Assembly: GCF_902498195.1 (NCBI RefSeq)
Contig: NZ_CABVIY010000003.1
Coordinates: forward strand, 1-64,000
DNA: 64,000 nucleotides
Direction: 5' to 3'
Source: Pseudomonas fluorescens
GTDB taxonomy: Bacteria; Pseudomonadota; Gammaproteobacteria; Pseudomonadales; Pseudomonadaceae
A program made the translations under genes and the position numbers. The notes below the pieces were generated by a model, which was given only the letters and a program-made list of their open reading frames with translations, searched no databases and was not told where the DNA came from. Position 1 is the first letter of the stretch. Every line of letters begins with the position of its first letter. Positions 54,500 to 63,543 of this stretch are shown here, piece after piece.

Positions 54500-55501
54500 T
54501 CAGTTGGCCAGCAGTTTTCCGCTGAACAGGCTTTTCAGGGTTTTCACCAACAGCACGGCCAGTGCCACAGTGAGGAACAGCAGAATCATGGCAGCGATGA
54601 CCATCAGCAGTGTGTTGTCCTGGGCATGTGCGTATTTCAGCGCCGCGTTGCTCAGGGCTGCGATGGGGAAGCTGATTGCCCACCACGAAGGGGCAAAAGG
54701 CACATCGCGACGGAAAACCTTGAAGCTCAACACCACGAACAAAAACAGACCGAAGAAGAACAACACGCTGGCAAACCGATCGATCTCGCCGAACACATTG
54801 GTGTATGCCAGGAAACCTACTTCAAAAGGAGCGATCAGGACCATCAACGAAGGCACCATGCCTTTGGCCAGAGGGGCTCCATGCACCAGCCGCGAAAAGA
54901 TCCGGGTGAAGAAAACCAGCGCCAGCACCGCGCCCACGGCGAGGGCAAACAGGTTGAACTCCGCGACCCATGGCATGGGCATGTGCGCACCGGTTACCGC
55001 GATATCGAGGGTGGCAACACCTGGAATCAGCCAGGCAGGCACGGCATTCAACGAATCCTGATTGCCCGACAACAGACGGGAAACCACCAAGCCTGCGAGC
55101 AACACCGTCAGTGCGCTGCCGAGAATCCACAGCGCCTGTCCGAGCATTTCACTGTGGGGCGCCGCGACGGCCGACAGCAGCAACAGTGCGATGGTGACGG
55201 TGCCAAAGAAGTTGCTGGCTATCGGATGATTGAACTCGGCCTTCACAGCTCCTGGGTGTTTCAGCCATTTGCCCAGGTAGCCCAGGGTCAACAACACGAA
55301 TACCAGACCAGCCAATGCGCCAATCGCTTCACCCAACATGCCACCGATCCCGAAATACTGACCACTCAAACGCCAGGCCAGTCCCAGGCCGGCCAGACCC
55401 ATCACTGAACCGAACAGATTGATGGGCAGGTTTTTGATGGACGTCGTGCTGGCCGGTACTGATTGAGCTGCAGCGACGTTGGGAATGTATGCAGTGTTCA
55501 T
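54500..55501 (-). CDS. SLAC1/TehA-type anion channel family protein (copy 1)
   Basis: A 333-residue membrane protein with about ten helices of the TDT/SLAC1 family; GSVMGLAGLGLAWRL, LDIAVTGAHMPM and FAPSWWAISFPIAALSNAALKYA are characteristic. Family members include the tellurite-resistance protein TehA and anion channels. It is almost identical in layout and strongly similar to 56428-57429, showing a tandem duplication. The divergent regulator that should lie upstream is only a remnant here. Confidence 0.9.
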   Translation of the reverse strand: MNTAYIPNVAAAQSVPASTTSIKNLPINLFGSVMGLAGLGLAWRLSGQYFGIGGMLGEAIGALAGLVFVLLTLGYLGKWLKHPGAVKAEFNHPIASNFFGTVTIALLLLSAVAAPHSEMLGQALWILGSALTVLLAGLVVSRLLSGNQDSLNAVPAWLIPGVATLDIAVTGAHMPMPWVAEFNLFALAVGAVLALVFFTRIFSRLVHGAPLAKGMVPSLMVLIAPFEVGFLAYTNVFGEIDRFASVLFFFGLFLFVVLSFKVFRRDVPFAPSWWAISFPIAALSNAALKYAHAQDNTLLMVIAAMILLFLTVALAVLLVKTLKSLFSGKLLAN

Positions 55502-55616
55502 GGTCGTCTCCCGGTGGACTGATTTTGCTGTTGGGGCTATTTTCAGCCATATTGGACTTGGCTGAAATAGTCACGTAACGACGTATTCAGCCAATGATTC
55601 GACGAGGACAGACATC

Positions 55617-55825
55617 CTGCGCATAACCCTCCTGGCATTCCCCCGCGTGCAGTTGCTGGACATCATCGGTCCCGCCGACGTCTTCGCCGAAGCGGCTAAA
55701 CAGTTGGGCAATCAGCGGGTTTATCAAGGCAAGTCATCGGTACCGACAAAGGCATGATTAAAGAAGCCCGACGGCATCTTCATCAAGGACGGCAATATCT
55801 ACTCCTCGGCGGGATTAGCCCACGA
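55617..55825 (+). pseudogene. Broken GlxA-type regulator gene (copy 1)
   Basis: The stretch encodes ITLLAFPRVQLLDIIGPADV and AEAAKQLGN, nearly as in the intact regulator at 57546. The start codon is CTG in place of GTG; a single-base loss after the QRVYQ region shifts the frame; about 290 bases are then missing before FIKDGNIYSSAG; and the AraC-type DNA-binding half is gone. The 210 bp up to 56036 hold nothing I recognise. Confidence 0.85.
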
Positions 55826-56036
55826 ACAGCGTGCGGATCATCAGCTAACGATCAATCGTAGGGCGTCCCACTGGGCAGAAGAGGTCGGTGGGGTAATGGC
55901 GCAGGTCGTTCAGATCGAGTGACAGATCAATGCTGTGCAGAAGGTGATTAGGTGGGATGTGATCTTCAAGGTTGAACGAGTAAAGCGCATGCACCCTTTT
56001 ATAATCGGCGTTGCAAAAAATGCGTATTCGCTTTGA

Positions 56037-56363
56037 TTAGGCTAGCCGACGTATCCCGGTGAGACTCAACAGGATCAAACCGATCCAGACAAGCTTCCAG
56101 AACGATACCGAATCACCCAGCCAATACATTCCGACGATGACCATGCCGGCAGCAACGATGCCAGTCCAGATCGCATAGACGGTACTTACGTGCAAAACCC
56201 GCAATACATCCATCAACAAACACAAACTTCCAGCCAACACGACGGAGTTGCCCACCAGCAGCCAGGGCCGATCAAGAGCGTGTGAAGGTTTCAACCCGAC
56301 TGCAAAGGCGATCTCCAAAAGTCCGGTGACGATCAGCAGTAACCAGGAAGTGGTGTAAGTCAT
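56037..56363 (-). CDS. SMR-family exporter (copy 2, diverged)
   Basis: A 108-residue SMR protein with Glu17, Tyr63 and Trp66 kept but with changes in the signature loop compared with copy 1 (LHVSTVYAIWTGIV instead of LPVGTAYAVWTGIG), so specificity may differ. MTYTTSW at 56363 matches the start of copy 1; a Met seven residues upstream lies in the terminator T-tract area. It follows the second SLAC1-type gene. Confidence 0.85.
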   Translation of the reverse strand: MTYTTSWLLLIVTGLLEIAFAVGLKPSHALDRPWLLVGNSVVLAGSLCLLMDVLRVLHVSTVYAIWTGIVAAGMVIVGMYWLGDSVSFWKLVWIGLILLSLTGIRRLA

Positions 56364-56382
56364 TTGATGAAACCAGATCGGC

Positions 56383-56411
56383 AAAAAAAAGCGAGCCGAT
56401 GAAGGCTCGCT
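56383..56411 (-). terminator. Terminator between SLAC1-type and SMR genes, copy 2
   Basis: The same AGCGAGCC/GGCTCGCT hairpin with eight Ts on the minus strand as at 54453-54482, again about 20 bases before the SMR start. Confidence 0.9.
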
Positions 56412-56427
56412 AAAGGGAGGTAAAAGG

Positions 56428-57429
56428 TCAGTTGGCCAGCAGTTTGCCGCTATACAGGCTAATCAGGGTTTTCACCAATAACACGGTCAGCGCCACAGTG
56501 AGGAACAGCAGGATCGCCGCGGCGATGACCACAAGCACGGTGTTGTCCTGGACGTGTGCATATTTCAGCGCCGCATTGCTCAGGGCTGCGATGGGGAAGC
56601 TGATTGCCCACCACGAAGGAGCAAAAGGCACATCGCGACGGAATACTTTGAAGCTCAGCACCACGAACAGGAACAGGCCGAAGTAGAACAACACGCTGGC
56701 AAACTGGTCGACTTCACCGAACACATTGGTATATGCCAGGAAACCGACTTCAAAGGGCGCAATCAGGACCATCAACGAAGGCACCATGCCTTTGGCCATG
56801 GCGGGCTGATGCACTAACCTCGAAAAAATTTGTGAAAAGAAAACCAGCGCCACTACCGCACCCACGGCGAGGGCAAACAGGTTGAACTGTGCAACCCAGG
56901 CCATGGGCATGTGCGCGCCAGTGACGGCAATATCTAGGGTGGCAACACCTGGAATCAGCCAGGCGGGTACGGCATTCGATGGGTCTTGACTGCCCGACAA
57001 CAGGCGATAAACCACCAGGCCGGCGAGCAACACAGTCGACACACTTCCCAGTATCCAGAGCACTTGTCCCAGAATCTGGTGGTGGGGTGTAGCCACCGCT
57101 GACAGCAACAGCAGCGCGATAGTGACGGTACCGAAGAAGTTGCTGATGATCGGGTGGTTGAAGTCCGCCCGAACCGCTTCGGGATGTTTCACCCACTTGG
57201 TCAGGTAACCCAGGGTCAGCAGCACGAATACCAGGCCGGCCAGTGCGCCAATCGCTTCACCCAACATGCCGCCGATGCCGTAATACTGATCACTCAAGCG
57301 CCAGGCGAGACCTAAGCCGGCTAACCCCATCACTGAACCAAACAAATTGATCGGCAGGTTTTTGATCGATGTCGTGCAGGTATGTATCGATTGAGCTGAA
57401 GCGACGGAAGGGGGATATGCAGTGTTCAT
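56428..57429 (-). CDS. SLAC1/TehA-type anion channel family protein (copy 2)
   Basis: A 333-residue, about ten-helix protein of the TDT/SLAC1 family, strongly similar to 54500-55501 (long identical stretches such as GSVMGLAGLGLAWRLS and DVPFAPSWWAISFPIAALS). Here the divergent GlxA-type regulator is intact, so this copy is probably the regulated one. Confidence 0.9.
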   Translation of the reverse strand: MNTAYPPSVASAQSIHTCTTSIKNLPINLFGSVMGLAGLGLAWRLSDQYYGIGGMLGEAIGALAGLVFVLLTLGYLTKWVKHPEAVRADFNHPIISNFFGTVTIALLLLSAVATPHHQILGQVLWILGSVSTVLLAGLVVYRLLSGSQDPSNAVPAWLIPGVATLDIAVTGAHMPMAWVAQFNLFALAVGAVVALVFFSQIFSRLVHQPAMAKGMVPSLMVLIAPFEVGFLAYTNVFGEVDQFASVLFYFGLFLFVVLSFKVFRRDVPFAPSWWAISFPIAALSNAALKYAHVQDNTVLVVIAAAILLFLTVALTVLLVKTLISLYSGKLLAN

Positions 57430-57545
57430 GGCGGACTCCCGTTTGACTGAACTTGCTGTTGGGGCTATTTTCAGCCCAACAGCCTATGGCCGATATTGTC
57501 TTGTTGCGACGTATTCAGCCAATGTTTCGACGAGGACGGACATTT

Positions 57546-58502
57546 GTGAATATTACTCTTCTGGCATTTCCCCGTGTACAGCTGCTAGACGTTATCGGTC
57601 CTGCGGACGTCTTCGCCGAAGCGGCTAAACAGCTCGGTAATCCGCGTGCTTACCGAGTCGAAGTTATCGGCACCGAAATAGGGATGATCAAAGGCTCAAA
57701 CGGTTTGAAGCTTGGCATCGACAAGACCTTCGAAACTTACAAAGCCAAGATCGACACGTTGCTCGTGGCCGGCAGTCCGCACATCGACGAAATCGCTCAG
57801 AACCCAGCATTGCAAAATTGGCTACGCAAGCAGGCGAAATCGGTGCGGCGTATCGGTTCGGTCTGTAGTGGCGCCTTTTTGCTGGCCGCCGCTGGGCTGC
57901 TCGCTGGGCGCCGTGTCACCACGCATTGGAATTCCAGCGCGAAACTTGCCAAGGAACATCCGGACACGCAGGTCGAGCCTGACAGCATCTACATCAAGGA
58001 CGGCAACATTTACACCTCGGCGGGGGTTACGGCGGGCATGGACCTGGCATTGGCGCTGGTCGAAGAGGATCACGGCAGGGAACTGGCACTCAGCGTAGCC
58101 CGCGAAATGGTGATGTTCTTCAAGCGACCAGGCGGGCAATCGCAGTTCAGTGCGCAATTGGCCGCGCAGACCGCCGAACGCACTGTGATCAGAGATGTGC
58201 AGGATTATGTTTTGCAGCACCTTAAGGCCGATCTGAGCGTACCTACCTTGGCTGCTCGCGCGGACATGAGCGAACGAAATTTTGCCCGCACTTTCAAGGC
58301 GGAAGCCGGCACGACCCCGGCCGAGTTTGTCGAACTTGCCCGCATCGACGCGGCCAGACGCCTGATTGAAGATTCGGACGTATCACTCAAGCGCTTGGCC
58401 GATACCGTCGGCTATGCCAATACGGATGGATTCAGAAGGGCATTCATGCGGCGTCTGGGGGTCGGTCCGAGTGACTATCGAAAGCGGTTTTCATCAGTGT
58501 GA
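57546..58502 (+). CDS. GlxA-type regulator (DJ-1/PfpI domain plus AraC HTH)
   Basis: A 318-residue regulator. The N-terminal DJ-1/PfpI-like domain has Cys in IGSVCSGAFLLAAAGLL and the family line HWNSSAKLAKEHP; the C-terminal AraC domain has LAARADMSERNFARTFKAEAG and DTVGYANTDGFRRAFMRRLG. It is divergent from the second SLAC1-type gene and probably activates it. The start is GTG at 57546 with GAGG about ten bases upstream; the frame is open further but without homology to the broken copy. Confidence 0.9.
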   Translation: MNITLLAFPRVQLLDVIGPADVFAEAAKQLGNPRAYRVEVIGTEIGMIKGSNGLKLGIDKTFETYKAKIDTLLVAGSPHIDEIAQNPALQNWLRKQAKSVRRIGSVCSGAFLLAAAGLLAGRRVTTHWNSSAKLAKEHPDTQVEPDSIYIKDGNIYTSAGVTAGMDLALALVEEDHGRELALSVAREMVMFFKRPGGQSQFSAQLAAQTAERTVIRDVQDYVLQHLKADLSVPTLAARADMSERNFARTFKAEAGTTPAEFVELARIDAARRLIEDSDVSLKRLADTVGYANTDGFRRAFMRRLGVGPSDYRKRFSSV

Positions 58503-58990
58503 TGCAAAAGGGGGCCGCTAAACCCCAGGCCCATTGATGGAGCAGCCAAAGTGACGTTGTAGTAGCTATCGACGCGTGCGTTCAATGATGCCTTGGCTTC
58601 ATGGAATTCAACTGTATGCGGCCAGCATTTCAATGTCCGCTTCTGGCCGTGAGCCGCCCTCCACGAACGGCAGCGATGGATAGACCCCCGTCATGAAAAG
58701 CCGATTTCCGACCGGCGCGGAGGGTGAATTATCCGACGGGATCCATGGATCCACGGGGATGGCTTGAATTAAATGCAAGTTGGCACAAAAAGCACGCAAG
58801 CACTCGTACAGGATTGTTCAATCCTCGTTACCCTGATTTCCATTGGGTGCCAGGCAGGCGACCCAATGGCGCTCCTGGGTACACGTGATGCTTGATCCTG
58901 AAGCTTCTCACCAGGTCTTTACCACCTATCACCAACGATAGCGCTCATTCAGCGGCAGGGATAACCGTAGATTTGCGGGAGAAGCACACG
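58503..58990. other. Intergenic region with a possible gene fragment
   Basis: No clear gene in 488 bp. On the minus strand at 58608-58799 a 63-codon frame (ending VEGGSRPEADIEMLAAYS) has coding-like codon use but no recognisable family and no good ribosome binding site; it may be a gene scrap. The mqo promoter should lie near the right end. Confidence 0.4.
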
Positions 58991-60637
58991 ATGAACACGA
59001 AAAAACTGAGACACATCCTTGCCGGTTTAACGCTGTCTTTTGGCGCTGTGCATTCCCACGCCGATGAGGCCAAAAAAGTGGATGTACTGCTGATCGGTGG
59101 CGGCATCATGAGCGCGACGCTGGGCGTGTGGCTCAATGAGTTGGAGCCGGGGTTTTCGATGGAGATGGTCGAGCGCCTCGACGGTGTCGCCCTGGAAAGC
59201 TCCAATGGCTGGAACAATGCGGGTACAGGTCATTCGGCATTGGCCGAGTTGAACTACACACCGCAGGACGAGAATGGAAAAGTCACGATTTCGAAAGCCG
59301 TTGAAGTCAATGAAGGCTTTCAATTGACCCGGCAGTTCTGGGCGTGGCAGGTCAGGCAAGGGGTGCTGAAGAACCCGCGTTCGTTCATCAATTCCACCCC
59401 TCACATGAGCTTCGTCTGGGGCGAGGCCAACGCCAGCTTTCTGAAAAAGCGTTATGAGGCGTTGCAGGCTAGCCCGTTGTTCCGCGGCATGCAGTACTCC
59501 GAAGACCCCGCCGTGATCAAAAAATGGGTGCCGCTCATGATGGAAGGGCGTGATTCGAAGCAAAAAGTCGCGGCCACGTGGAACCCCAATGGCACCGACG
59601 TCAATTTTGGAGAAGTGACCCGCCAACTGGTCGCTCACCTGCAAACCTCGCCGACATTTACCCTGAAGCTGTCAAGCGAAGTGCAGGACATCACGCGAAA
59701 CGAGGACGGTAGTTGGCGGGTCAGCTACAAAAATCTGAAAGACGGCAGCAAATCCGCAACCGATGCCAGGTTCCTGTTCATCGGTGCGGGGGGTGGTGCG
59801 CTGAAGCTGTTGCAGAAATCGGGTATTCCCGAGGCCAGGGAGTATGCCGGCTTCCCAGTCGGCGGCTCATTCCTGGTGACAGAAAACCCGGCCATCACCC
59901 AGCGGCATCTGGCCAAGGCCTACGGCCAGGCATCGGTGGGTGCACCCCCCATGTCGGTTCCGCATCTGGATACCCGCGTGCTGGACGGTAAGCGCCTGAT
60001 CCTGTTCGGGCCATTCGCAACCTTCAGCACCAAGTTTCTCAAGCAGGGCTCCTTTCTCGACCTGCTGAGTACCACCACGGTGGACAACGTGTGGCCGATG
60101 ACGCGCGTCGGTATCAAACAATACCCCCTGGTCGAGTACCTGGCTGGCCAGCTGATGCTGTCGGATGAGGATCGGCTCGATGCGCTGAAAGAATACTTCC
60201 CCAACGCCAAAGCCGAAGACTGGCATCTGTGGCAAGCAGGGCAGCGGGTGCAGGTGATCAAGCGTGACGAAGCTGCCGGTGGCGTGCTGAAACTGGGCAC
60301 GGAGATTGTGACCTCCCGGGATGGCAGCATCGCCGGTTTGCTCGGTGCCTCGCCAGGCGCGTCGACCGCCGTACCGATCATGGTGAGCTTGCTGCAAACA
60401 GTCTTCAAAGACAAAGTCGCGACGCCCGCCTGGCAGGAGAAACTGCATCAGATCCTCCCGAGCTACGGCACCCAACTTAACGACGATCCGGCAAAAGTGG
60501 CCGAGGAGTGGGCCTACACCGCCAAGGTGCTTGAGCTGATGCCCCCACCGGCGATCAGTCAAGCCGCTGCGTCGATGGATGAAAAACAGGAGGCCAGGCC
60601 CAAGCACGAACAGGCAGCGGCTGACCTGGCTCTATGA
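58991..60637 (+). CDS. mqo: Malate:quinone oxidoreductase
   Basis: A 548-residue FAD enzyme. After a signal-like N-terminus ([24 protein letters not shown]) come [49 protein letters not shown] and the C-terminal [20 protein letters not shown], all MQO hallmarks. It oxidises malate to oxaloacetate and passes electrons to quinone at the inner membrane. The signal-like start occurs in other Pseudomonas MQO proteins. GGGAG upstream supports 58991. Terminator downstream; single-gene transcript. Confidence 0.93.
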   Translation: MNTKKLRHILAGLTLSFGAVHSHADEAKKVDVLLIGGGIMSATLGVWLNELEPGFSMEMVERLDGVALESSNGWNNAGTGHSALAELNYTPQDENGKVTISKAVEVNEGFQLTRQFWAWQVRQGVLKNPRSFINSTPHMSFVWGEANASFLKKRYEALQASPLFRGMQYSEDPAVIKKWVPLMMEGRDSKQKVAATWNPNGTDVNFGEVTRQLVAHLQTSPTFTLKLSSEVQDITRNEDGSWRVSYKNLKDGSKSATDARFLFIGAGGGALKLLQKSGIPEAREYAGFPVGGSFLVTENPAITQRHLAKAYGQASVGAPPMSVPHLDTRVLDGKRLILFGPFATFSTKFLKQGSFLDLLSTTTVDNVWPMTRVGIKQYPLVEYLAGQLMLSDEDRLDALKEYFPNAKAEDWHLWQAGQRVQVIKRDEAAGGVLKLGTEIVTSRDGSIAGLLGASPGASTAVPIMVSLLQTVFKDKVATPAWQEKLHQILPSYGTQLNDDPAKVAEEWAYTAKVLELMPPPAISQAAASMDEKQEARPKHEQAAADLAL

Positions 60638-60686
60638 ATCACCCGGGCACGCATTGGCGTGCTCGGTGTCGCTGACCCGCAGACAA

Positions 60687-60721
60687 AAGCCCGCTGACCG
60701 TTAACAGTCAGCGGCTTTTTA
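60687..60721 (+). terminator. Terminator of mqo
   Basis: CGCTGAC/GTCAGCG arms, extended by AGC/GCT with one bulged C, are followed by five Ts, 50 bp after the stop. Confidence 0.88.
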
Positions 60722-60787
60722 TCGAGTCGACAGACGCCCCAATCCCAGCGACGCGAGCCAAACCGCAACTGTCCGCTGCTGGCCAAT

Positions 60788-60828
60788 AGTTGCCCGTCGC
60801 GAGAGGCAGAAAACGACCCATAGCGGTC
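60788..60828 (+). repeat. Dispersed short repeat, copy B
   Basis: AGTTGCCCGTCGCGAGAGGC followed by AGAAAACGACCCATAGCGG. Close to the copy at 53970. A related second unit (ACAGAAGCCTGTCGGCCAAA) follows at 60831. Confidence 0.6.
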
Positions 60829-60865
60829 ACGACAGAAGCCTGTCGGCCAAAAGCAGTCAGTCGCT

Positions 60866-61195
60866 CTAGTCTACGATATCGGCAACTACCTGTTCGCCAG
60901 CCGAAAAAGCACCCCCTTCAATGTGGTAGACCCTCGGTTCTTCCGAAAAATATTCCTCCAGGCCCATCATGAATATCTGATGGTCTTCACTCTCTTCGAA
61001 GCCCGGCGTGTGATCCTTAAGTGAAGCCCAGCGCACTATCAGGTTGAACCGCTCGGGGCTTTCAATCCCTTGCGCGAGCAAGTGGCCGCCGTAACCCTTT
61101 GCACGGGTGAGCAGGGGAGCGACCTCGGCAAATGCACGTCTGAAACTTTCAATGCGTTCTTTGTGGACGGGGAGCAGAGCGATTTCATAAATCAT
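60866..61195 (-). CDS. ABM-domain protein (antibiotic biosynthesis monooxygenase fold)
   Basis: A 109-residue ferredoxin-like protein: MIYEIALLPVHKERIESFRRAF and FNLIVRWASLKDHTPGFEES fit the ABM/quinol-monooxygenase-like family. Biochemical role unknown. It lies 41 bp downstream of the oxidoreductase gene on the same strand and likely shares its ArsR-controlled transcript, suggesting work on quinone- or aldehyde-like compounds. Confidence 0.82.
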   Translation of the reverse strand: MIYEIALLPVHKERIESFRRAFAEVAPLLTRAKGYGGHLLAQGIESPERFNLIVRWASLKDHTPGFEESEDHQIFMMGLEEYFSEEPRVYHIEGGAFSAGEQVVADIVD

Positions 61196-61236
61196 GGCGT
61201 TCCTCTCATATGACTTGAACGGCTAAAAGTACGCAC

Positions 61237-62211
61237 TCAGGAAATAAGCGATGGCTCGACTGCAATCGCGATTTTTCCTTGAATACCGTTGTTGGGGCTT
61301 TCCAGCCGGGCATGGGCGAGCGCCATGTCGGCAAGCGAATAGACAGCGCCAACGTGTGGCCGCAGCTGACCGCGCTCTACCAATGCGCTCAGCTCGTCAA
61401 GTTTGCCCCGGTTCTGTCTGGTGAAAACGAAGTGATAACTCGCGTTCTTGCCCCAGGCCTGAACAAGGTTCTGCGGCTGGGCAATGTCCACAATCGAGAC
61501 CACTCGGCCGAGTTGAGCGAGCACGTCGGGACTGCGCGTCAACGTGTTGCCGCCGATGGTGTCGAACACCACATCGACTCCGCGGCCATCCGTTTCCCGA
61601 TTGATGACGTCGACGTAATCCTCCTTTTCGTAGTCGATGACCACATCGGCCCCCATGCCTCGTGCGAACTCGAAGTGTGCCTCGCGCACGGTCGTGAAGA
61701 CCCGCGCTCCAATGGCCTTAGCCACCTGGATCGCGATATGACCTACGCCTCCCGCGCCGCCGTGGATCAGGATGCTTTCTCCCACTCTGAGCGCTGCACG
61801 CCCGGTCAGCGCTTCCCAAACCGTACCGCCAACCAGGGTCAGGCTTGCCGCTTCGAGATGGGTCAGCGATGGCGGCTTCTTCCCGATAATGCTTTCGGCC
61901 GCAACGTGATATTCGGCATAACTGCCTGGCCCTTCAAATATCTGCGGGGTGTACCAGACTTCGTCTCCCGCAGCGAAGGAGGTCACCCCCGGCCCGACTT
62001 CCTCGACAACCCCCGAAACGTCGTGTCCGGTAATGGCCGGCAGTTGCACCAGGTCGGAATAATCGCCACGTCGAACCTGATAATCCAAGGGGTTGATGGA
62101 GGTTGCGTGTACCCGCACCAGGACTTGTCCCGCACCCGGCACTGGCTTGGGCACGTCGCAGAGTTCGAACGATTCCGGGCCGCCAAATGACTTAAGCATC
62201 AACGCTTTCAT
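61237..62211 (-). CDS. Zinc-independent MDR oxidoreductase (quinone oxidoreductase-like)
   Basis: A 324-residue medium-chain dehydrogenase/reductase: N-terminal [39 protein letters not shown], and cofactor motif [20 protein letters not shown]. It lacks the Cys cluster of structural zinc, as in quinone/enone reductases that use NADPH. Start 62211 follows GAGGATTCACA. A perfect 22-bp palindrome lies between it and the ArsR gene stop, so it is probably under ArsR control. Confidence 0.88.
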   Translation of the reverse strand: MKALMLKSFGGPESFELCDVPKPVPGAGQVLVRVHATSINPLDYQVRRGDYSDLVQLPAITGHDVSGVVEEVGPGVTSFAAGDEVWYTPQIFEGPGSYAEYHVAAESIIGKKPPSLTHLEAASLTLVGGTVWEALTGRAALRVGESILIHGGAGGVGHIAIQVAKAIGARVFTTVREAHFEFARGMGADVVIDYEKEDYVDVINRETDGRGVDVVFDTIGGNTLTRSPDVLAQLGRVVSIVDIAQPQNLVQAWGKNASYHFVFTRQNRGKLDELSALVERGQLRPHVGAVYSLADMALAHARLESPNNGIQGKIAIAVEPSLIS

Positions 62212-62237
62212 TGTGAATCCTCGTATCGACAAAAAGG

Positions 62238-62259
62238 GATATCGAGATATCTCGATATC
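62238..62259. promoter_or_regulatory. Perfect 22-bp palindrome, likely ArsR operator
   Basis: Two mirror halves starting GATATCGAGAT meet without spacer. It lies 27 bp before the oxidoreductase start, after the ArsR stop. A related imperfect palindrome sits before the ArsR gene itself. Confidence 0.8.
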
Positions 62260-62273
62260 ATGCGGTAAAAAAA

Positions 62274-62576
62274 TTAGAGATCTGTTCCTATGATCTCGGC
62301 GAGCGCACGGATAGTGGCTTCATTGCGCTTGTAGTAGGTCCACTGACCGATGCGCCTGACCTCGACCAGGCCCACTCGTTGCAGCGTTGCAAGATAACCA
62401 GACACCGTTGACTGCGATAGCCCGATGCCTTCTTGAATACTACTGACGCAGACCCCCACCGTGAGAACGTCTCCTTCATCCTGCGCAGGGAAGTTCTTAA
62501 CGGGGTCCTTCAGGCCTTTCAGGATTTGAAGGCGTGTAGGGTTGGAGAGGGCTTTGAATATTTCGAGTAATTCCAT
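62274..62576 (-). CDS. ArsR/SmtB-family regulator
   Basis: A 100-residue winged-helix repressor: [19 protein letters not shown], then [45 protein letters not shown] single Cys in the middle (VGVCVSS) could be a thiol sensor; the metal-binding ELCVCDL motif is absent. It probably represses itself and the downstream oxidoreductase and ABM genes via the two palindromes. Confidence 0.9.
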   Translation of the reverse strand: MELLEIFKALSNPTRLQILKGLKDPVKNFPAQDEGDVLTVGVCVSSIQEGIGLSQSTVSGYLATLQRVGLVEVRRIGQWTYYKRNEATIRALAEIIGTDL

Positions 62577-62585
62577 GAGTGGAGA

Positions 62586-62605
62586 ATATCGAGATTTATC
62601 GATAT
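62586..62605. promoter_or_regulatory. ArsR autoregulatory operator
   Basis: ATATCGA-6-TCGATAT lies 10 bp upstream of the ArsR start. It shares the ATATCGAGAT core with the perfect palindrome at 62238-62259. Confidence 0.75.
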
Positions 62606-62716
62606 GTCAATACGAGAACCAGAATAGGGCGAAATAGCCAGGGCGATGATTTTTCCCCGGGGGCTTTTTGGCGATAGGTTGAAATGGCGTCGGTCGACCG
62701 GTTGAATCCACAGTCG

Positions 62717-62742
62717 ATTGCTGCCCGTCACGACAGGCCGCC
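62717..62742 (+). repeat. Dispersed short repeat, copy C (partial)
   Basis: ATTGCTGCCCGTCACGACAGG resembles the hairpin part of the copies at 53970 and 60788. It lies in a 330-bp gap (62577-62909) in which I see no convincing gene. Confidence 0.45.
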
Positions 62743-62909
62743 TCTCACTAGCCTGTCGATAAGTGTCTTATGGGCAATCGCCAGGCTTTCTTCGAATGAT
62801 TTGTATCCGATGAAGCATTGGCTTTTTGGGGGCAAGCTGCATGGCAAACACCTGAATGCGATCCCGACTTCTCATTCACAGGATTACGTAAGTGCCCCTC
62901 ACAATGTGC

Positions 62910-63329
62910 TTACACCGATACATCAACGCTCCCACGAGCCAGCAGCCACTCCTGATAAACCGCAGCGCTGGTAATCGATAGGGCGCCACTGTCAGCGTTG
63001 ATCGCTTTCTCGTTCGGGCGTCCGATCTTGATCTGCGGCTGAAGGTTTTCCGGCACAGGCGAAGCGTCGCTTTTGCTGATGGACTGCACATCGGGCAGTT
63101 CGATAGAGTTGCCTTTCGCGTCGTATGTGGCCGAATCCGGATCAAATTTGAAGCGTGCTTTGAGCTGTTCCAGATCGCGTTCTGACTCGCGAAAACTTTT
63201 ATCGATCTGTGCCTGGACGTCCGCTGTCGCGCTGGCGACCTCGATCCTGCCGGCGGTCACCTTGCCACTCTCCAAAGACTTTCTGAGCCCATCCAAGTAG
63301 GGCAGAGGAGGTAAGTTGCTTCCGATCAT
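62910..63329 (-). CDS. Hypothetical protein
   Basis: A 139-residue soluble, charged protein, with no signal peptide or membrane segment. A helical stretch (DVQAQIDKSFRESERDLEQLKARF) is followed by a polar tail. GGGAGCG at good distance from the ATG supports translation. No family recognised. Confidence 0.7.
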   Translation of the reverse strand: MIGSNLPPLPYLDGLRKSLESGKVTAGRIEVASATADVQAQIDKSFRESERDLEQLKARFKFDPDSATYDAKGNSIELPDVQSISKSDASPVPENLQPQIKIGRPNEKAINADSGALSITSAAVYQEWLLARGSVDVSV

Positions 63330-63504
63330 TTTGACGCTCCCTGGTTGGTCACCAAATAGCAGAGCAAAAGTCAGGCCATTCGCTTAATGACCTGTTTTCC
63401 GGACTTTGACGGGTCGTTGAGGGAAGTCGGTAGCACTCGTTGGCCGAGAGCGGCAATACATCGCCGTAGGTTGCTCATGGCCGGTTGCCTGCTACCAACG
63501 ACAG

Positions 63505-63528
63505 AAAAGCCCGCTCAATGGCGGGCTT
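63505..63528 (-). terminator. Terminator after the zinc-ribbon gene
   Basis: On the minus strand AAGCCCGCC/GCGGGCTT arms are followed by TTTTC, 15 bp past the gene stop. The remaining space up to 63329 holds nothing recognisable. Confidence 0.82.
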
Positions 63529-63543
63529 CGTAATCGGCTTTTG

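Noticed and set aside
54434..54500. Guanidine riboswitch before the SugE/Gdx-type gene
   Set aside because: The hairpin there lacks the ACGR loops of guanidine-II RNAs and the ykkC core, and it reads as an ordinary terminator.
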